DNA of 47,418 bases from Phormidesmis priestleyi BC1401 (GCF_001650195.1 NZ_LXYR01000040.1:1-47418); one strand, 5' to 3'. Positions 18,211-27,692 are shown, counted from the stretch's first letter. Notes: a model not told the origin generated them from the sequence alone. Translations and numbers: made by a program.

Positions 18211-19431
18211 CTAAGATCGGTTGCGATAGGTGCGGCGGCGGGTCAAAAAGTCTGGTAAATCAATCTTGAGATCTTCGTTAAAAGCATCGGCTCTGCTATT
18301 TGATCGTAGAGGTTCGCCGCCGATCGTCGAAGTGGCTTGAATGTCTGCAAATAATTCTGCTAACTCTAGTGACCGATCGGAAGAGTCATTCTCCAAGAGA
18401 TCTTTGAGCTGCGCCACTTTATCTTGGGTCGTGTAGAAACGGTCTTTCCAGTGCTGGACAGCGGTTTCATATTCACTGGCTTGCTGCGCCTGACTGAGAA
18501 TTTGCTCCTGCATTTCGGCGGCTTGTCGCTCTAATTCGGCAATGCGAGTCTGATTTTGTTCACGATCGAGTTCTAGCTCTTGACAGGCTTGCTGCAAAAG
18601 TGCCTGAGTTGCCATTTGTTTGACGAGTTGTGACTCTAATTCTTCGACTTTTTGCGGCGAATCTTGGGCATCTGAATGGCTCGAAGCAGAATTTAGGGAC
18701 TGGTCGGAGAAATCTCCCTCTAGTCGGGCTTCTAGCTCGTTAATTGCGGTGTGTCGATCGTTGAGTTCTCGATAGAGTCGTCGAATTTGTTTTTGCGCTT
18801 CTTGCAGTTGCAGTTCTAAATTAGCTGATAAACTACGCGCCGTTAATTCTTGCGATTCTAGCTCTAAGACCTGTTGCTGCTGGGTTTGCATCGCCACTTG
18901 CAGCTCATCGATTTGGGAAGTTAGCCGCGTTTGATCAGGTGCATTGGGGCGATTGAGCGTCACCTGCGCTCTCAATCGCTGCAATTCGGCGTGTTGACTT
19001 TGGGCAAAGAGTTCTGCGGCTTCGAGCAACTTCTGATAGTCTTGCTCTCGCTCCTGCGCCTGATGAATTTGCTGCTCAAAAGCGGCTTGTTTCTCAGCAA
19101 ACTGTCGCTTTAGCTGGTTGATTGCCTGCTGCTGAACGTTGGCAATCTCTTCAGTCGAAGCCAGATGTTCTTCTAGAAACTGCTGATTGACGATTTGCAG
19201 CCTCAGCTCATTAAGGTTGTCAATCGATTGGTCTAACGCCAGCTCTAGATCCTGAATCCGCTCGATTTGGTTGCGGATTTTGGCTTGCATATAGTCTAAC
19301 TGTGACTCTAACTCGTCAGAATTTGCAGATATTTCTGGCGTATCGGAGCGATCGGATAACTGTTCCGACAATTTTTTACCCTGATCAGCGTTCGGTTCAG
19401 ACACTCGGAACCTCCCAAAACCCGATTCCAC
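18211..19431 (-). CDS. Long coiled-coil protein of unknown function
   Basis: 406 residues, overwhelmingly helical and rich in Gln, Glu and Leu. Residues about 40-350 form nearly continuous coiled coil, broken by a Ser/Asp-rich linker around 245-260. The N- and C-terminal tails are polar; the C-terminus is basic (TRRRTYRNRS). No signal peptide or membrane segment. Such proteins are common as scaffolds in cyanobacteria, but no family is recognised. The first residues are uncertain, since the Met at 19429-19431 lacks an obvious ribosome-binding site. Confidence 0.78.
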   Translation of the reverse strand: MESGFGRFRVSEPNADQGKKLSEQLSDRSDTPEISANSDELESQLDYMQAKIRNQIERIQDLELALDQSIDNLNELRLQIVNQQFLEEHLASTEEIANVQQQAINQLKRQFAEKQAAFEQQIHQAQEREQDYQKLLEAAELFAQSQHAELQRLRAQVTLNRPNAPDQTRLTSQIDELQVAMQTQQQQVLELESQELTARSLSANLELQLQEAQKQIRRLYRELNDRHTAINELEARLEGDFSDQSLNSASSHSDAQDSPQKVEELESQLVKQMATQALLQQACQELELDREQNQTRIAELERQAAEMQEQILSQAQQASEYETAVQHWKDRFYTTQDKVAQLKDLLENDSSDRSLELAELFADIQATSTIGGEPLRSNSRADAFNEDLKIDLPDFLTRRRTYRNRS

Positions 19432-19506
19432 TTAGGAGAATTAGCTTTTATAGTAGACGCAAAATCAGAAATATTAGCGACGGGACAAATCGGCGATCGC
19501 GCGAGG

Positions 19507-19788
19507 TCAGGAGATTTTAGGCTCTTGTGAGGTTTTTGCAGCCTTTTCGACGTTAGGAGGGGCTTCAAGGCTATTCAGCGACCAGCGATATTCAACCTCT
19601 AATTGACTGCGCTGACAGTCTTCTTCCAGATGTTTTTGTTGAGAATATGCTTTTCGCAGCGTGATGATCAACTGGTGAACTTGCTCTCGCTGATGTTTTT
19701 TCTGAGTTACGGCAAACATTGTCTGCCGCTCTAGAAGTTGCAGCAACAATTCATAGTGAATATGCGAAGGGAGAGGAATCGGCTCCAT
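19507..19788 (-). CDS. Small conserved cyanobacterial protein, possibly DUF5340
   Basis: 93 residues starting MEPIPLPSHIHYELLLQLLERQ. It is helical and charged in the middle (KKHQREQVHQLIITLRKAY), with a polar tail. The start resembles a short protein conserved in cyanobacteria that I associate, with limited certainty, with DUF5340. Function unknown. It lies 50 bp downstream of trpC on the same strand and may be co-transcribed with it. Confidence 0.7.
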   Translation of the reverse strand: MEPIPLPSHIHYELLLQLLERQTMFAVTQKKHQREQVHQLIITLRKAYSQQKHLEEDCQRSQLEVEYRWSLNSLEAPPNVEKAAKTSQEPKIS

Positions 19789-19837
19789 GTAACGCTAACC
19801 TGGCTAAAGGAAAAAACGATCGACGAGAAATATTAGC

Positions 19838-20722
19838 CTAACGAGTCACCAACCGCGCAAGCGCCTGACCCGGATCGGGCTGTCTGATTAAGGATTCTCC
19901 CACGAGAGCTGCCTGAGCACCCGCATTAACCACTAAATCGAGGTCGGCAGGAGTGTGTAGCCCTGATTCGCTGACGACTAAAATTTCCTTTTCTGTCAGT
20001 TGATTGCCTCTCGCCGCCAGCAGTTGACAAGTAGTGTCAAGATCTACTGAGAAGTCTTTAAGGTTGCGGTTGTTGATGCCTACCATCGTCACTCCGTCGA
20101 GAGAGAGAACGCGATCGAGTTCTTCAAGCGTGTGCACCTCAATCAAAGCCACCATGCCCAACGCTTTGACGATTTTCAGAAAATACTGCAAGTCTGTGTC
20201 GGGCAATATCGCCGCAATTAGCAAAACCGCATCGGCTCCTTGCAGCCGCGCCCAATACATCTGATAAGGGTAAATGATGAAATCTTTACACAGCAGCGGC
20301 AAATCGACCCCTTCACGAATGCGCGAGAGATTCTCAAAGCTGCCTTGAAAAAACTTTCGATCGGTGAGGACAGACAGACACGATGCCCCACCTTTCACAT
20401 AGGATTGGGCGATCGCCACCGCGTCAAAGTCTTCTCGAATCACTCCTTTGCTGGGCGATGCCTTCTTCACTTCGGCGATCACCGCTGGGTGAGTTTTTCC
20501 CTGACGTAGAGCCGTCACAAAATCGCGGGTTGGCGCGATCGTCTGCATTTTTTTCTGCAGCTCCATCAAAGGGAGACGATCGCGCATTTTAGCGACTTCG
20601 ACTTCTTTTTCCCAAACGATCTCTTCTAAAATGTGACGCGGAGCAGAATCAGGAACCGTTGTCTGATATTGGATCTGAGGAATCGTAATAGCGGGATTGG
20701 GCTGACGACGACGAATCTCCAT
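19838..20722 (-). CDS. trpC: Indole-3-glycerol phosphate synthase
   Basis: 294 residues from the chosen start. Converts 1-(o-carboxyphenylamino)-1-deoxyribulose 5-phosphate to indole-3-glycerol phosphate in tryptophan synthesis. TIM-barrel motifs: [15 protein letters not shown] with the catalytic Lys, [32 protein letters not shown] and [13 protein letters not shown] chose the ATG at 20720-20722 ([10 protein letters not shown]) because cyanobacterial homologues begin this way; a TTG further upstream adds seven residues with no support. It is single-domain, not fused to TrpF. lpdA precedes it on the same strand, beyond a repeat-rich gap. Confidence 0.95.
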   Translation of the reverse strand: MEIRRRQPNPAITIPQIQYQTTVPDSAPRHILEEIVWEKEVEVAKMRDRLPLMELQKKMQTIAPTRDFVTALRQGKTHPAVIAEVKKASPSKGVIREDFDAVAIAQSYVKGGASCLSVLTDRKFFQGSFENLSRIREGVDLPLLCKDFIIYPYQMYWARLQGADAVLLIAAILPDTDLQYFLKIVKALGMVALIEVHTLEELDRVLSLDGVTMVGINNRNLKDFSVDLDTTCQLLAARGNQLTEKEILVVSESGLHTPADLDLVVNAGAQAALVGESLIRQPDPGQALARLVTR

Positions 20723-20928
20723 TAGGGTAGCCAGAAACCACAAAAGAAACTTAAAGTCAATGAAACTTGAGCCTAATCAGGTTCCAGCCGTTTTGACCAG
20801 AGTTGACCGACACAAACTCTTATTTAGTAGAGTAACGCAATTCCTTGAGAATTCTGAGTTTTGAACGGTACGGCTAGAGAATCTTTGAATGGTATCAGAT
20901 CATCCTCTAACCATCCATCTCCTTGATG

Positions 20929-21313
20929 TCCTACCGTGTGCACATCAGTCCTCGTCGCTTCGTTTGAGTCGGCTCATGCCCCCTAAATCCCCTACGTCAC
21001 TTGCTTTAAGTCGGGGAACCCGCCCAACGCAGTGACTCATCAAAATTGGGTGACTTTGAACGAGATCAATGACTTGACCTCTAAAACCTCGTTTCATCTC
21101 AAAATCCCCCAGCATAGGCAGGGCTAATTTAAGGTCGAGAAAGAAAATCTGTACCCTTTATCTTGCGTTAAGGCATCATTCTGATGCTGAACGAAGACTC
21201 AAGCTTGTAGATTTTATCTGGTGACAACTAATCAGCCCTGCCAGCATAGGGGATTTAGGGAGCGAGGGTCTCAGCGATGACTGATCGAAAGACTCGTGTG
21301 TACGCCGTAGCCT
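20929..21313. repeat. Dispersed inverted repeat with a nested insertion, between lpdA and trpC
   Basis: The left arm (20929-20992, from CTACCGTGTGCACA to CCCCCTAAATCCCCT) and the inverted right arm (21249-21313) are diverged copies of one sequence. A third copy, closest to the right arm, lies at 26830-26900. The core CCTAAATCCCC motif recurs widely in cyanobacterial intergenic DNA. A 122-bp element has inserted near the centre (21119-21240). The stretch 20744-21318 contains no gene. Confidence 0.65.
21119..21240. mobile_element. 122-bp MITE with CAGGGCT ends and a 10-bp target duplication
   Basis: The element starts CAGGGCTAATT and ends in the inverse of CAGGGCTGATT (10 of 11 bases matched). 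It is flanked on both sides by CCAGCATAGG (21109-21118 and 21241-21250). Removing the element and one duplicate restores the palindromic AATCCC-CCAGCATAGG-GGATT of the host repeat. There is no coding capacity. The 10-bp duplication and CAGGG ends fit mobilisation by an ISAs1-family transposase; a degraded ISAs1-like element with CAGGGTGG ends lies at 26905. Confidence 0.72.
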
Positions 21314-21318
21314 TGATA

Positions 21319-22749
21319 TCAATGGACGGCGGCTCGTTTATAGGCTTCGTCTAGAATCTCGGATAGCGTGGGATGGGTGTGGACTAAGAACGCCAACGAT
21401 CGCACCGATTGACGATTGGCGATCGCGTTTGCTGCTTCCTGAATCAAGTCTGCGGCGTGAAGCCCAATGATATGAACGCCCAAGACTTCTCCAGTGTCCG
21501 ATCGATAGATTAGTTTAGCGATTCCGTCAACTTCTCCTTCAGCCAGCGCTTTGGCGTTGCCTTTAAAGTAAGTTCGCACCGCAGACACTTCAAATCCCTC
21601 CGCTTCGCCTAATTCTTGTGCCGCAGGCTCGGTCATGCCCACAAAGCTGATTTCAGGATGCGTAAACGCGGCGGCGGGAATGCTGCGATAGTCTACTTTG
21701 CGATCACGTCCGCACATATTTTCAACCGCAATCACGCCCTGGGCAGAAGCCGCATGAGCCAGCATCATCTTGCCTGTTGCGTCTCCGATCGCCCAGAGGT
21801 GCGGAACAGATTCTCCGGCTGAAAGGACTTCTAAGCGATCGTTAACGGGAATGTAGCCTCGTCGATCTAACTCGACGCTGACCGATTCTAACCCTATCTC
21901 TTTGGCAACCGGAATCCGACCCGTCGCGATCAAACACGCATCGACTTCGAGAACTTCGACGATTTCCTTGGTTTTGGCATCGGCAAGCTCAATCACCACA
22001 GGCGAACCAGGAGTGACTTTCATCGCCAGCATTCCAACTTTGGTCTCGATATCGCGAGGGGCAATCAGAATGCGCTGCGCGAGCTTGGCAATATCGGGAT
22101 CGAATCCGGGCATGAGCTGATCGAGCGCTTCGATCATCGTCACCTCGCAGCCGAGAGCGGTGTAGACATCGGCAAATTCGAGTCCGATATAGCCGCTGCC
22201 AACGATCGCGATCCACGGGGGCAACGTCTCTAGCTTGATCGCGTCGTCGCTCGTAAACACGGTTTTGCCGTCGATTTGCGCGCCAGGAGGCACAAAGGGC
22301 ACTGATCCCGGCGCGAGAATGATGTCTTTTGCCGTGATGATTTTCTCGCCTGCGTCAGTGGTAACGGACACCTTTTGCGACCCTGCGACCCGACCCCAGC
22401 CATGAATCACCTCGACTCCGACCCGCTTCAGGCTGTTGACTAGCCCGTCTTGTTGTTTAGCGACCATGTTGCCTGCATGAGTGGCGATCTCGCCTCGATC
22501 GAACGAGACATTGCCGACCTGAATGCCCAATGACTTTAAGTGGTGGGCGTTGCGGAGTTCTCGCACGCGACCCGCCGCCGCCAACAGCGCCTTAGACGGA
22601 ATGCAGCCCCGATTGACGCAGGTGCCGCCCATATCTGCCGCCTCAATGATGGCGGTCTTTAATCCACAGTCAACCGCATGGAGAGCTGCACCATGTCCGC
22701 CAACGCCCGCGCCGATAATTACCAAATCGTAATCAAATCCGTCTGTCAC
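21319..22749 (-). CDS. lpdA: Dihydrolipoamide dehydrogenase
   Basis: 476 residues. FAD enzyme that reoxidises dihydrolipoamide in the pyruvate dehydrogenase and glycine cleavage complexes. FAD motif [10 protein letters not shown] (13-22), redox disulfide Cys44/Cys49 in [16 protein letters not shown] motif GSGYIGLEF, second FAD motif [14 protein letters not shown] and the catalytic His459/Glu464 in HTHPTLSE. The length is normal. It is divergent from a small plus-strand gene and upstream of trpC on the same strand. Confidence 0.96.
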   Translation of the reverse strand: MTDGFDYDLVIIGAGVGGHGAALHAVDCGLKTAIIEAADMGGTCVNRGCIPSKALLAAAGRVRELRNAHHLKSLGIQVGNVSFDRGEIATHAGNMVAKQQDGLVNSLKRVGVEVIHGWGRVAGSQKVSVTTDAGEKIITAKDIILAPGSVPFVPPGAQIDGKTVFTSDDAIKLETLPPWIAIVGSGYIGLEFADVYTALGCEVTMIEALDQLMPGFDPDIAKLAQRILIAPRDIETKVGMLAMKVTPGSPVVIELADAKTKEIVEVLEVDACLIATGRIPVAKEIGLESVSVELDRRGYIPVNDRLEVLSAGESVPHLWAIGDATGKMMLAHAASAQGVIAVENMCGRDRKVDYRSIPAAAFTHPEISFVGMTEPAAQELGEAEGFEVSAVRTYFKGNAKALAEGEVDGIAKLIYRSDTGEVLGVHIIGLHAADLIQEAANAIANRQSVRSLAFLVHTHPTLSEILDEAYKRAAVH

Positions 22750-23063
22750 ATCTGCCTCCCGGTGCTGGTGGTTGCTTTATTTATTTTCGTCTGCTGAGGG
22801 TGGATCAGACAACCTTTCAAACGAGAGTGCTCGAAAGAAGTCAGTTTTGAAGACAACGAAGCGGTATGAAGTTATCATCAACAGCGAAGTCTGAATCGTA
22901 ATGAAACGATTTAGTTTAGATTGGGCATTCTGATCTGGGTGGATGCCCGATGAAACTGTGATCAACAAAACCTGAAGGCTGAGTCGGCGATCGCTTTGTG
23001 ATAGCTGACCATTTTTGAAGCCCAAACAGTCTAAGGTTTTGATCCTTGAATTTGGAGTCAAGC
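22750..23063. promoter_or_regulatory. Divergent region between lpdA and a 79-aa gene
   Basis: 314 bp that must contain the promoters for lpdA (minus) and the small plus-strand gene. One short hairpin, GGGCAT/ATGCCC, lies near 22922-22948. A 111-codon minus frame here overlaps the plus gene and looks spurious. Confidence 0.45.
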
Positions 23064-23303
23064 ATGATGGATCTGCAACAGCAAGACGCGCGACGTGCCG
23101 CAGCGAGAGCATTTATTGAGTCGCTCGATAAACTGCAAGAAACCCTCTGCTTTGAAGCGGGTCAACCTGCACTTCCTGCGTCGAAAGTCGTTGAGGTGGT
23201 AATTGACAAGCCCTCTGAGGTTCCCGTAGCACTCACTCTCGACACGTTAGAGCAAGCCGTGGCAGATGTTGAGCAATTCATGCAGGCAAAAGAGCAGGGT
23301 TAA
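23064..23303 (+). CDS. Small hypothetical protein, 79 aa
   Basis: Starts MMDLQQQDARRAAARAF and ends QFMQAKEQG: an acidic, helical protein with a Pro/Val-rich middle. The ATG at 23064 has GGAG at 23054-23057, six bases upstream, which fixes the start against the upstream TTG. It is convergent with the ABC transporter gene, 18 bp beyond its stop codon. No family is recognised, but the ribosome-binding site and codon use support a real gene. Confidence 0.7.
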   Translation: MMDLQQQDARRAAARAFIESLDKLQETLCFEAGQPALPASKVVEVVIDKPSEVPVALTLDTLEQAVADVEQFMQAKEQG

Positions 23304-23321
23304 AAATAGTCCAAAAAAGAA

Positions 23322-25172
23322 TTAGCTTTCTAGCATTTGTAGTTGATAGAGACTCGCGTAAAGTCCGCCTTGGCTTAGTAATGCGTCGTGACTGCCTGAC
23401 TCGACAAGCTGCCCTCGCTTGAGAACTAAGATGCGATCGACATTCCGAATCGTCGAAAGTCGGTGGGCAATAATAATCGCGGTACGGGCTTCTAACAGGC
23501 GTTCTAAGGCTTCTTGAATCAGCGATTCAGTGCCTACATCCAGGTTTGCTGTCGCTTCATCAAGGACTAAGATCTGGGGATCGCGAATTGCAGCACGAGC
23601 AAACGCCAGCAGTTGTTTTTGTCCGCCAGACAGATTGGTGCCCCGCTCACGCAGCAGCGTATTGTAGCCTTGGGGCAACTGCTCGATCAAACTTGCCACG
23701 TTGGTGTTTTCAGCCGCCGATCGAATCTGATCAAAGGTATAGGTTTCCCCCAGGGTGATGTTGCTCTTGACATCTCCAGCGAACAGGAACCCGTCTTGCA
23801 AAATGATTGCCATCCGTCGCCGCAGTTCTGCTTGGGGCAATTGACGGATATCAATACCGTCGAGTAAAATTCGCCCGTTGGTTGGCTCATAGAGGCGACT
23901 TAACAGGCGAATGATCGAGCTTTTTCCGGCTCCGGTGGGTCCGACCAAGGCGACTTTCTCACCAGGGCGAATCGTGAAATCTAAGTCTTGGAGAACATAG
24001 TCATCTTGCTTGTAGGCAAACCAAACGTGCTCAAACTGAATCTCACCGGGAGCATCGGGCGTTTTGAGCGTTAAGTTGGCTCCCTTTCTCTCGTGTGCTT
24101 TTTCGGGATCGCGGATCTCGATCGGTTCGTTCATAATGTCGCTGACCCGCTCGACTGCCGTGAATCCGGCTTGAATCGCGGTGAATTTCTCAGCAAACTG
24201 ACGCAGCGGATCAAATAAACGTTGAGCAAACAAAATGAACGTAGACAACAGCCCAAAATCGAGTTGTCGGTTCATCACGAGCCAGCCGCCAACGCCCAAA
24301 ACCCCCGAAATCGCGACGAGAGAAATCCATTCCAGCGTAGCGGACACCGCAGAGTCGTGAAAAATCGTCCGATCGACCTCGTGAATGTAGCGCTTGTTGA
24401 CCGTGCGAAATAATTCGCCGTTAAATTGCTCACGTCGAAATAGCTGAACGACTCCGATCCCCGTAATATTTTCCTGCAACATCGAGTTGAGCGAAGATAA
24501 TTCTTCTCTTGCTTTATAGTTCGCTTTGCGATATTGCTGCTGAAAATAAATAATCAGCCCCGTCACGGGTAACAGCATCAGCACGAGCAGAGTTGCCAAT
24601 TGCCACTGCCGAGCAAACATAATCACCGTGATCACAAGGATCGAAAACAAGTCATTGACGACCCCGATCGCGCCTGTCGAGAAGACTTCTCCCAGCGCTT
24701 CGACATCGCTAGTGAGGCGAGTGATCAAGCGTCCAACCGGAGTGCGATCGAAAAACCGAACCGCCAAAGACGTGACATGATCAAACAAATCGCTGCGGAT
24801 GCCTGCGGTAATGCGCTGCCCGACTTTTTGCACGAGATAGCTCTGAGTGCCGTCTAAAATCAGTCGAGTCAAAATCGTGGCTAACAGCAAACTCGCCACA
24901 AAATTGAGTCCGTCGGTCAGCGATCGACCTTCGAGAAAGTCAAGCTGGACACCAAAAAAGCCCAGGCTAGTAGACTCACGTTTGAGCAGCGAGACGGTCT
25001 GACCGATCAAAATCGGCTGAAGGGCGTTAGCGATCGCCGATGGCACCAAAAACACCATCGACAGCAGCAACAGCCGCATATTCTTTTTAGCGTAGGGAAC
25101 CAGCCGCAAAAAAAGTCGCCAATCGGTTTCTTTAGGGCGGCGATCGGGGCGATCAGCGAGAGAGTGGGTCAT
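23322..25172 (-). CDS. ABC exporter, fused membrane and ATPase domains
   Basis: 616 residues. The N-terminal six-helix type I exporter domain (about 25-320) is followed by the nucleotide-binding domain with Walker A GPTGAGKSS, Q-loop AIILQDGFLF, signature LSGGQKQLLAFARA, Walker B ILVLDEATANLD and the H-loop IAHRLSTI. It would work as a dimer, exporting an unknown lipid, peptide or drug. The start is the ATG at 25170-25172 (MTHSLADRPDRRP); the open frame continues upstream to 25301 but would overlap hisG and adds an unlikely leader. It lies 71 bp downstream of hisG on the same strand. Confidence 0.92.
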   Translation of the reverse strand: MTHSLADRPDRRPKETDWRLFLRLVPYAKKNMRLLLLSMVFLVPSAIANALQPILIGQTVSLLKRESTSLGFFGVQLDFLEGRSLTDGLNFVASLLLATILTRLILDGTQSYLVQKVGQRITAGIRSDLFDHVTSLAVRFFDRTPVGRLITRLTSDVEALGEVFSTGAIGVVNDLFSILVITVIMFARQWQLATLLVLMLLPVTGLIIYFQQQYRKANYKAREELSSLNSMLQENITGIGVVQLFRREQFNGELFRTVNKRYIHEVDRTIFHDSAVSATLEWISLVAISGVLGVGGWLVMNRQLDFGLLSTFILFAQRLFDPLRQFAEKFTAIQAGFTAVERVSDIMNEPIEIRDPEKAHERKGANLTLKTPDAPGEIQFEHVWFAYKQDDYVLQDLDFTIRPGEKVALVGPTGAGKSSIIRLLSRLYEPTNGRILLDGIDIRQLPQAELRRRMAIILQDGFLFAGDVKSNITLGETYTFDQIRSAAENTNVASLIEQLPQGYNTLLRERGTNLSGGQKQLLAFARAAIRDPQILVLDEATANLDVGTESLIQEALERLLEARTAIIIAHRLSTIRNVDRILVLKRGQLVESGSHDALLSQGGLYASLYQLQMLES

Positions 25173-25243
25173 GATGGTTAGATAAAAGCTTGCGGCACGA
25201 TCGCACAAGCCCAGGGAAGACAGTTGCTTAAGCTTAACGAAGA

Positions 25244-25897
25244 TTAGACCTTCAGCGCGGGTTGACTCACCTGCCGACGAATCTGCTCGATGCAGGTGCA
25301 CAGCCCATCGGTGTCAAGGCGATAGCTAAGAGGGTGGGCGATCAGCCGAGCCGTACTTTGAAACAGCACATCGATTTCAATCAAGCCGTTTTCTCGCAGC
25401 GTGTTGCCCGTGGCGACTAAATCGACGATCGCTTCAGACATCCCTGTGATCGGACCCAACTCCACCGAGCCAGAGAGTGGAATAATCTCCACAGGCAAAT
25501 CTAAGCTCTGAAAATAATCGTAAGCACAGTGAACAAATTTAGAGGCGACTCGCCCGTTGAGCGGAAGTTCGAGGCTCGATCGATAAGGACTCGATGCCTT
25601 GACTGCGACCGACATCCGGCAATGCCCAAACCCTAAATCGACCAATTGGGCAACATTGGCGCTTTTTTCGCGCAGCACATCATAGCCGACCACGCCCAAC
25701 TGCGCCTGTCCATATTCGACGTAGACCGACACATCTGAATTTCTAACCAGCAGCGCTTTTGCAGTGTTTGTGGGATCGGTGATTTGCAGTTGACGGTTGC
25801 CCGACTCTAGAAATGCGCTAAAGTCAAGCCCGATCGCTTGCAGCAATCGAATGCTGTCTTTGAGCAAAGCACCTTTGGGTAATGCGACGGTAATCAT
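25244..25897 (-). CDS. hisG: ATP phosphoribosyltransferase, short form
   Basis: 217 residues. Catalyses the first step of histidine synthesis, joining ATP and PRPP. Motifs: [14 protein letters not shown] at the start, [18 protein letters not shown] and the PRPP loop [18 protein letters not shown]. The length shows the short form lacking the C-terminal regulatory domain. That form needs the HisRS-like subunit HisZ, which is not encoded here. It is divergent from the response regulator gene and probably co-transcribed with the ABC exporter. Confidence 0.95.
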   Translation of the reverse strand: MITVALPKGALLKDSIRLLQAIGLDFSAFLESGNRQLQITDPTNTAKALLVRNSDVSVYVEYGQAQLGVVGYDVLREKSANVAQLVDLGFGHCRMSVAVKASSPYRSSLELPLNGRVASKFVHCAYDYFQSLDLPVEIIPLSGSVELGPITGMSEAIVDLVATGNTLRENGLIEIDVLFQSTARLIAHPLSYRLDTDGLCTCIEQIRRQVSQPALKV

Positions 25898-26004
25898 GGG
25901 AAGAGTAAGGGGCGAAGAAGAATTAAGAATCAGTTCTAAAATAAAGAATAGAAGGTTGAGCGACTCCTAGCCTAATTTATCCTTCGTCCCTCATCCTTCC
26001 CTGT

Positions 26005-26688
26005 ATGCAGATTCTCTTGGTCGATGACGAAATCGAAATGGCTGACCCACTTAGTCGCTTACTGATGCGAGAAGGTTATGTCGTGGATGTAGCACATGAT
26101 GGTCGTGAAGGGGCACTGCTGGTCGAGCAAAATCGCTATGACTTGCTCATCTTAGATTGGATGTTGCCCCACGAGTCAGGACTCGATCTGTGTCAACGGC
26201 TGCGATCGCGTGGTGACACCACCCCAGTTTTGTTTTTGACGGCTAAAGACACAATCGACGATCGCGTGCAGGGACTCGACGCTGGAGCCGACGACTATCT
26301 AATCAAGCCCTTTGAGCTAAGAGAATTATTGGCACGAGTCAGAGCCTTACTGCGTCGTCCTGCGACGTTAGAATCTGCTCCTGATTTGCGGCTCCGCGTC
26401 GATGATCTAGAGCTAGATTCTCAAAATCAAATCGCTTATCGCAAAGGACGGGCGATCGAGCTTTCTGAAAAAGAAAGTCAACTGCTGGAATATTTCATGC
26501 GCCAACCCAATCAACTGCTGGCCCACGACCAGATTTTTCAACATCTCTGGAGCGATGGCGAAAAGCCAATGAGTAATGCACTCGCCGCTCAGATTCGCTT
26601 ACTGCGTCGCAAAATTGAGTCTGAAGGAGAACCGCCCCTGATCTCAACCGTGTACGGCAAAGGCTATCGATTTGGGGGAGGCGAGTAA
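26005..26688 (+). CDS. OmpR/PhoB-family response regulator, RppA-like
   Basis: 227 residues. The receiver domain (1-120) has acidic residues Asp7/Asp8, phospho-acceptor Asp51 in LLILDWMLP, the conserved Thr in LFLTAKD and Lys in YLIKPFELRE. The winged-helix DNA-binding domain (about 130-225) ends in STVYGKGYRF. The overall sequence resembles cyanobacterial RppA, linked to redox or metal responses; that identity is only moderately sure. No histidine kinase gene is adjacent: the next sequence downstream is an IS remnant, so it is either an orphan or has lost its partner. Confidence 0.93.
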   Translation: MQILLVDDEIEMADPLSRLLMREGYVVDVAHDGREGALLVEQNRYDLLILDWMLPHESGLDLCQRLRSRGDTTPVLFLTAKDTIDDRVQGLDAGADDYLIKPFELRELLARVRALLRRPATLESAPDLRLRVDDLELDSQNQIAYRKGRAIELSEKESQLLEYFMRQPNQLLAHDQIFQHLWSDGEKPMSNALAAQIRLLRRKIESEGEPPLISTVYGKGYRFGGGE

Positions 26689-26722
26689 GAACTCCTCATC
26701 TTTGCTGTGCACTATTCAAGAA

Positions 26723-26800
26723 TAGACCTCCTGCGTGAATCCTTCGCCCTCCTCACGAAGTGGGGCAAGCCCTCGCCAACCCTTCTCCCCAGGGAGAAGG
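26723..26800 (+). repeat. Left arm of a 78-bp inverted repeat
   Basis: From TAGACCTCCTGCGTGAATC to about CCCAGGGAGAAGGG. The same sequence in inverse orientation is at 27612-27687. About 65 of 75 positions match, with a block difference after the first 19 bases. The two arms enclose the ISAs1-like remnant. It starts 35 bp after the response regulator stop codon. Confidence 0.75.
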
Positions 26801-26829
26801 GAACTAGAACCTCTTGTTCCCTCTCCTTA

Positions 26830-26904
26830 GGGCTACCGTGTACACACAAGTCTTTCGATCGGTCGTTGCTGAGATCCTCGCCTCCTAAATCCCCCAATCT
26901 GGGG
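26830..26904 (+). repeat. Third copy of the dispersed CCTAAATCCCC repeat
   Basis: From GGGCTACCGTGTACACACAAG to CTAAATCCCCCAATCTGGGG. It matches the inverted right arm at 21249-21313 closely (TACACAC, AGTCTTTCGATC and CTGAGA shared). It is truncated at 26904, where the ISAs1-like end begins, so the IS probably inserted into it. Confidence 0.65.
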
Positions 26905-27611
26905 CAGGGTGGTTTCATACAAGGAAATAAAAGACCTGATGCAGTTGATTCGCCCAAGACCTGAGGGCTTGTGGAACGGTGCGCCACCGCTGCCGTCTTG
27001 CCAAGGTGATGAACGTATTGAGAACTGCCCAATTCACGTTGCAGGGTTGGGGGTGAGGTAAACAACTTGCACAGAGCGCTGAACGCTGCGCCCATGAGAA
27101 TGATCTTGCTCTACGGCGACCGTCAAAGCGGGTTCAGTTTAGGTCAGAGTCTCGGCTTGACTGGATTTGAGTGCCAGAAGATAGTCCTGTTCGATGGCAT
27201 TCACCTCGTTTCGGGCAAGGTTGCCAGTGCCCACTGATTAAACGTCTCAATCCATCCCTGAGGCTCGACTTGCAGAAAACTGTGCCGAAAGGTCGAATAG
27301 GACGGCATCGCTTGCCTATTGGGTAAGTCCAGCAGATGACCAAACTCGATTGATGGTGCCAGCAAAAGTCTGCCAAGGGGCGATACCCGCGGTAGCCGCA
27401 CAGAAACCCCAGGAGGCTGAGAAATAGAATCATCCGCCAGGGATGTCGACGACCTTTGATCTTTCGAGGGTCGGGAATTTGCTTTAATTGCTCTATGAGG
27501 GTCATGGACTGAATCGATGAATCACTACTCAGTCCATCCTCATTTTCCTACGACTGAGCAGTATCTATTCAGTTCATTCTCATTTTCTTGTTCTTGTATA
27601 AAATCACCTTG
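26905..27611 (-). mobile_element. ISAs1-like insertion sequence remnant, internally deleted
   Basis: The ends are inverted repeats: CAGGGTGGTTTCATACAAG at 26905 and, in inverse, CAAGGTGATTTTATACAAG ending at 27611 (about 18 of 22 matched). Only 707 bp lie between, against roughly 1.2-1.4 kb expected for an intact ISAs1 element. The transposase is broken (see the pseudogene). No target duplication is left, which suggests rearrangement at one side. Confidence 0.7.
26930..27505 (-). pseudogene. ISAs1-family transposase, fragmented
   Basis: The N-terminal part is clear: MTLIEQLKQIPDPRKIKGRR, then SLLGFLCGYRGYRPLADF. A frameshift near 27350 moves the rest to another frame (FGHLLDLPNRQAMPSYSTFR, then GWIETFNQWALATLPETR). 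After a deletion that removes the centre with the first catalytic Asp, later pieces follow (IEQDYLLALKSSQAETL; EQDHSHGRSVQRS), again in different frames. It cannot encode an active transposase. Confidence 0.75.
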
Positions 27612-27687
27612 CTTCTCCTTGAGAAGGGTTGGCGAGAGCTTGCCCCACTTCGTGAGGAGGGCTGTCCAGATTCACGCAGGAGGTCTA
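27612..27687 (-). repeat. Right arm of a 78-bp inverted repeat
   Basis: Inverse copy of 26723-26800, ending ATTCACGCAGGAGGTCTA at 27670-27687. It is six bases from the stop codon of the alkyltransferase-like gene and begins just outside the inverted end of the IS remnant. Confidence 0.75.
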
Positions 27688-27692
27688 CTGAT

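Noticed and set aside
22777-23112. 111-codon minus-strand ORF upstream of lpdA
   Set aside because: It overlaps the better-supported 79-aa plus gene and its ribosome-binding site, and has no family or start signal.
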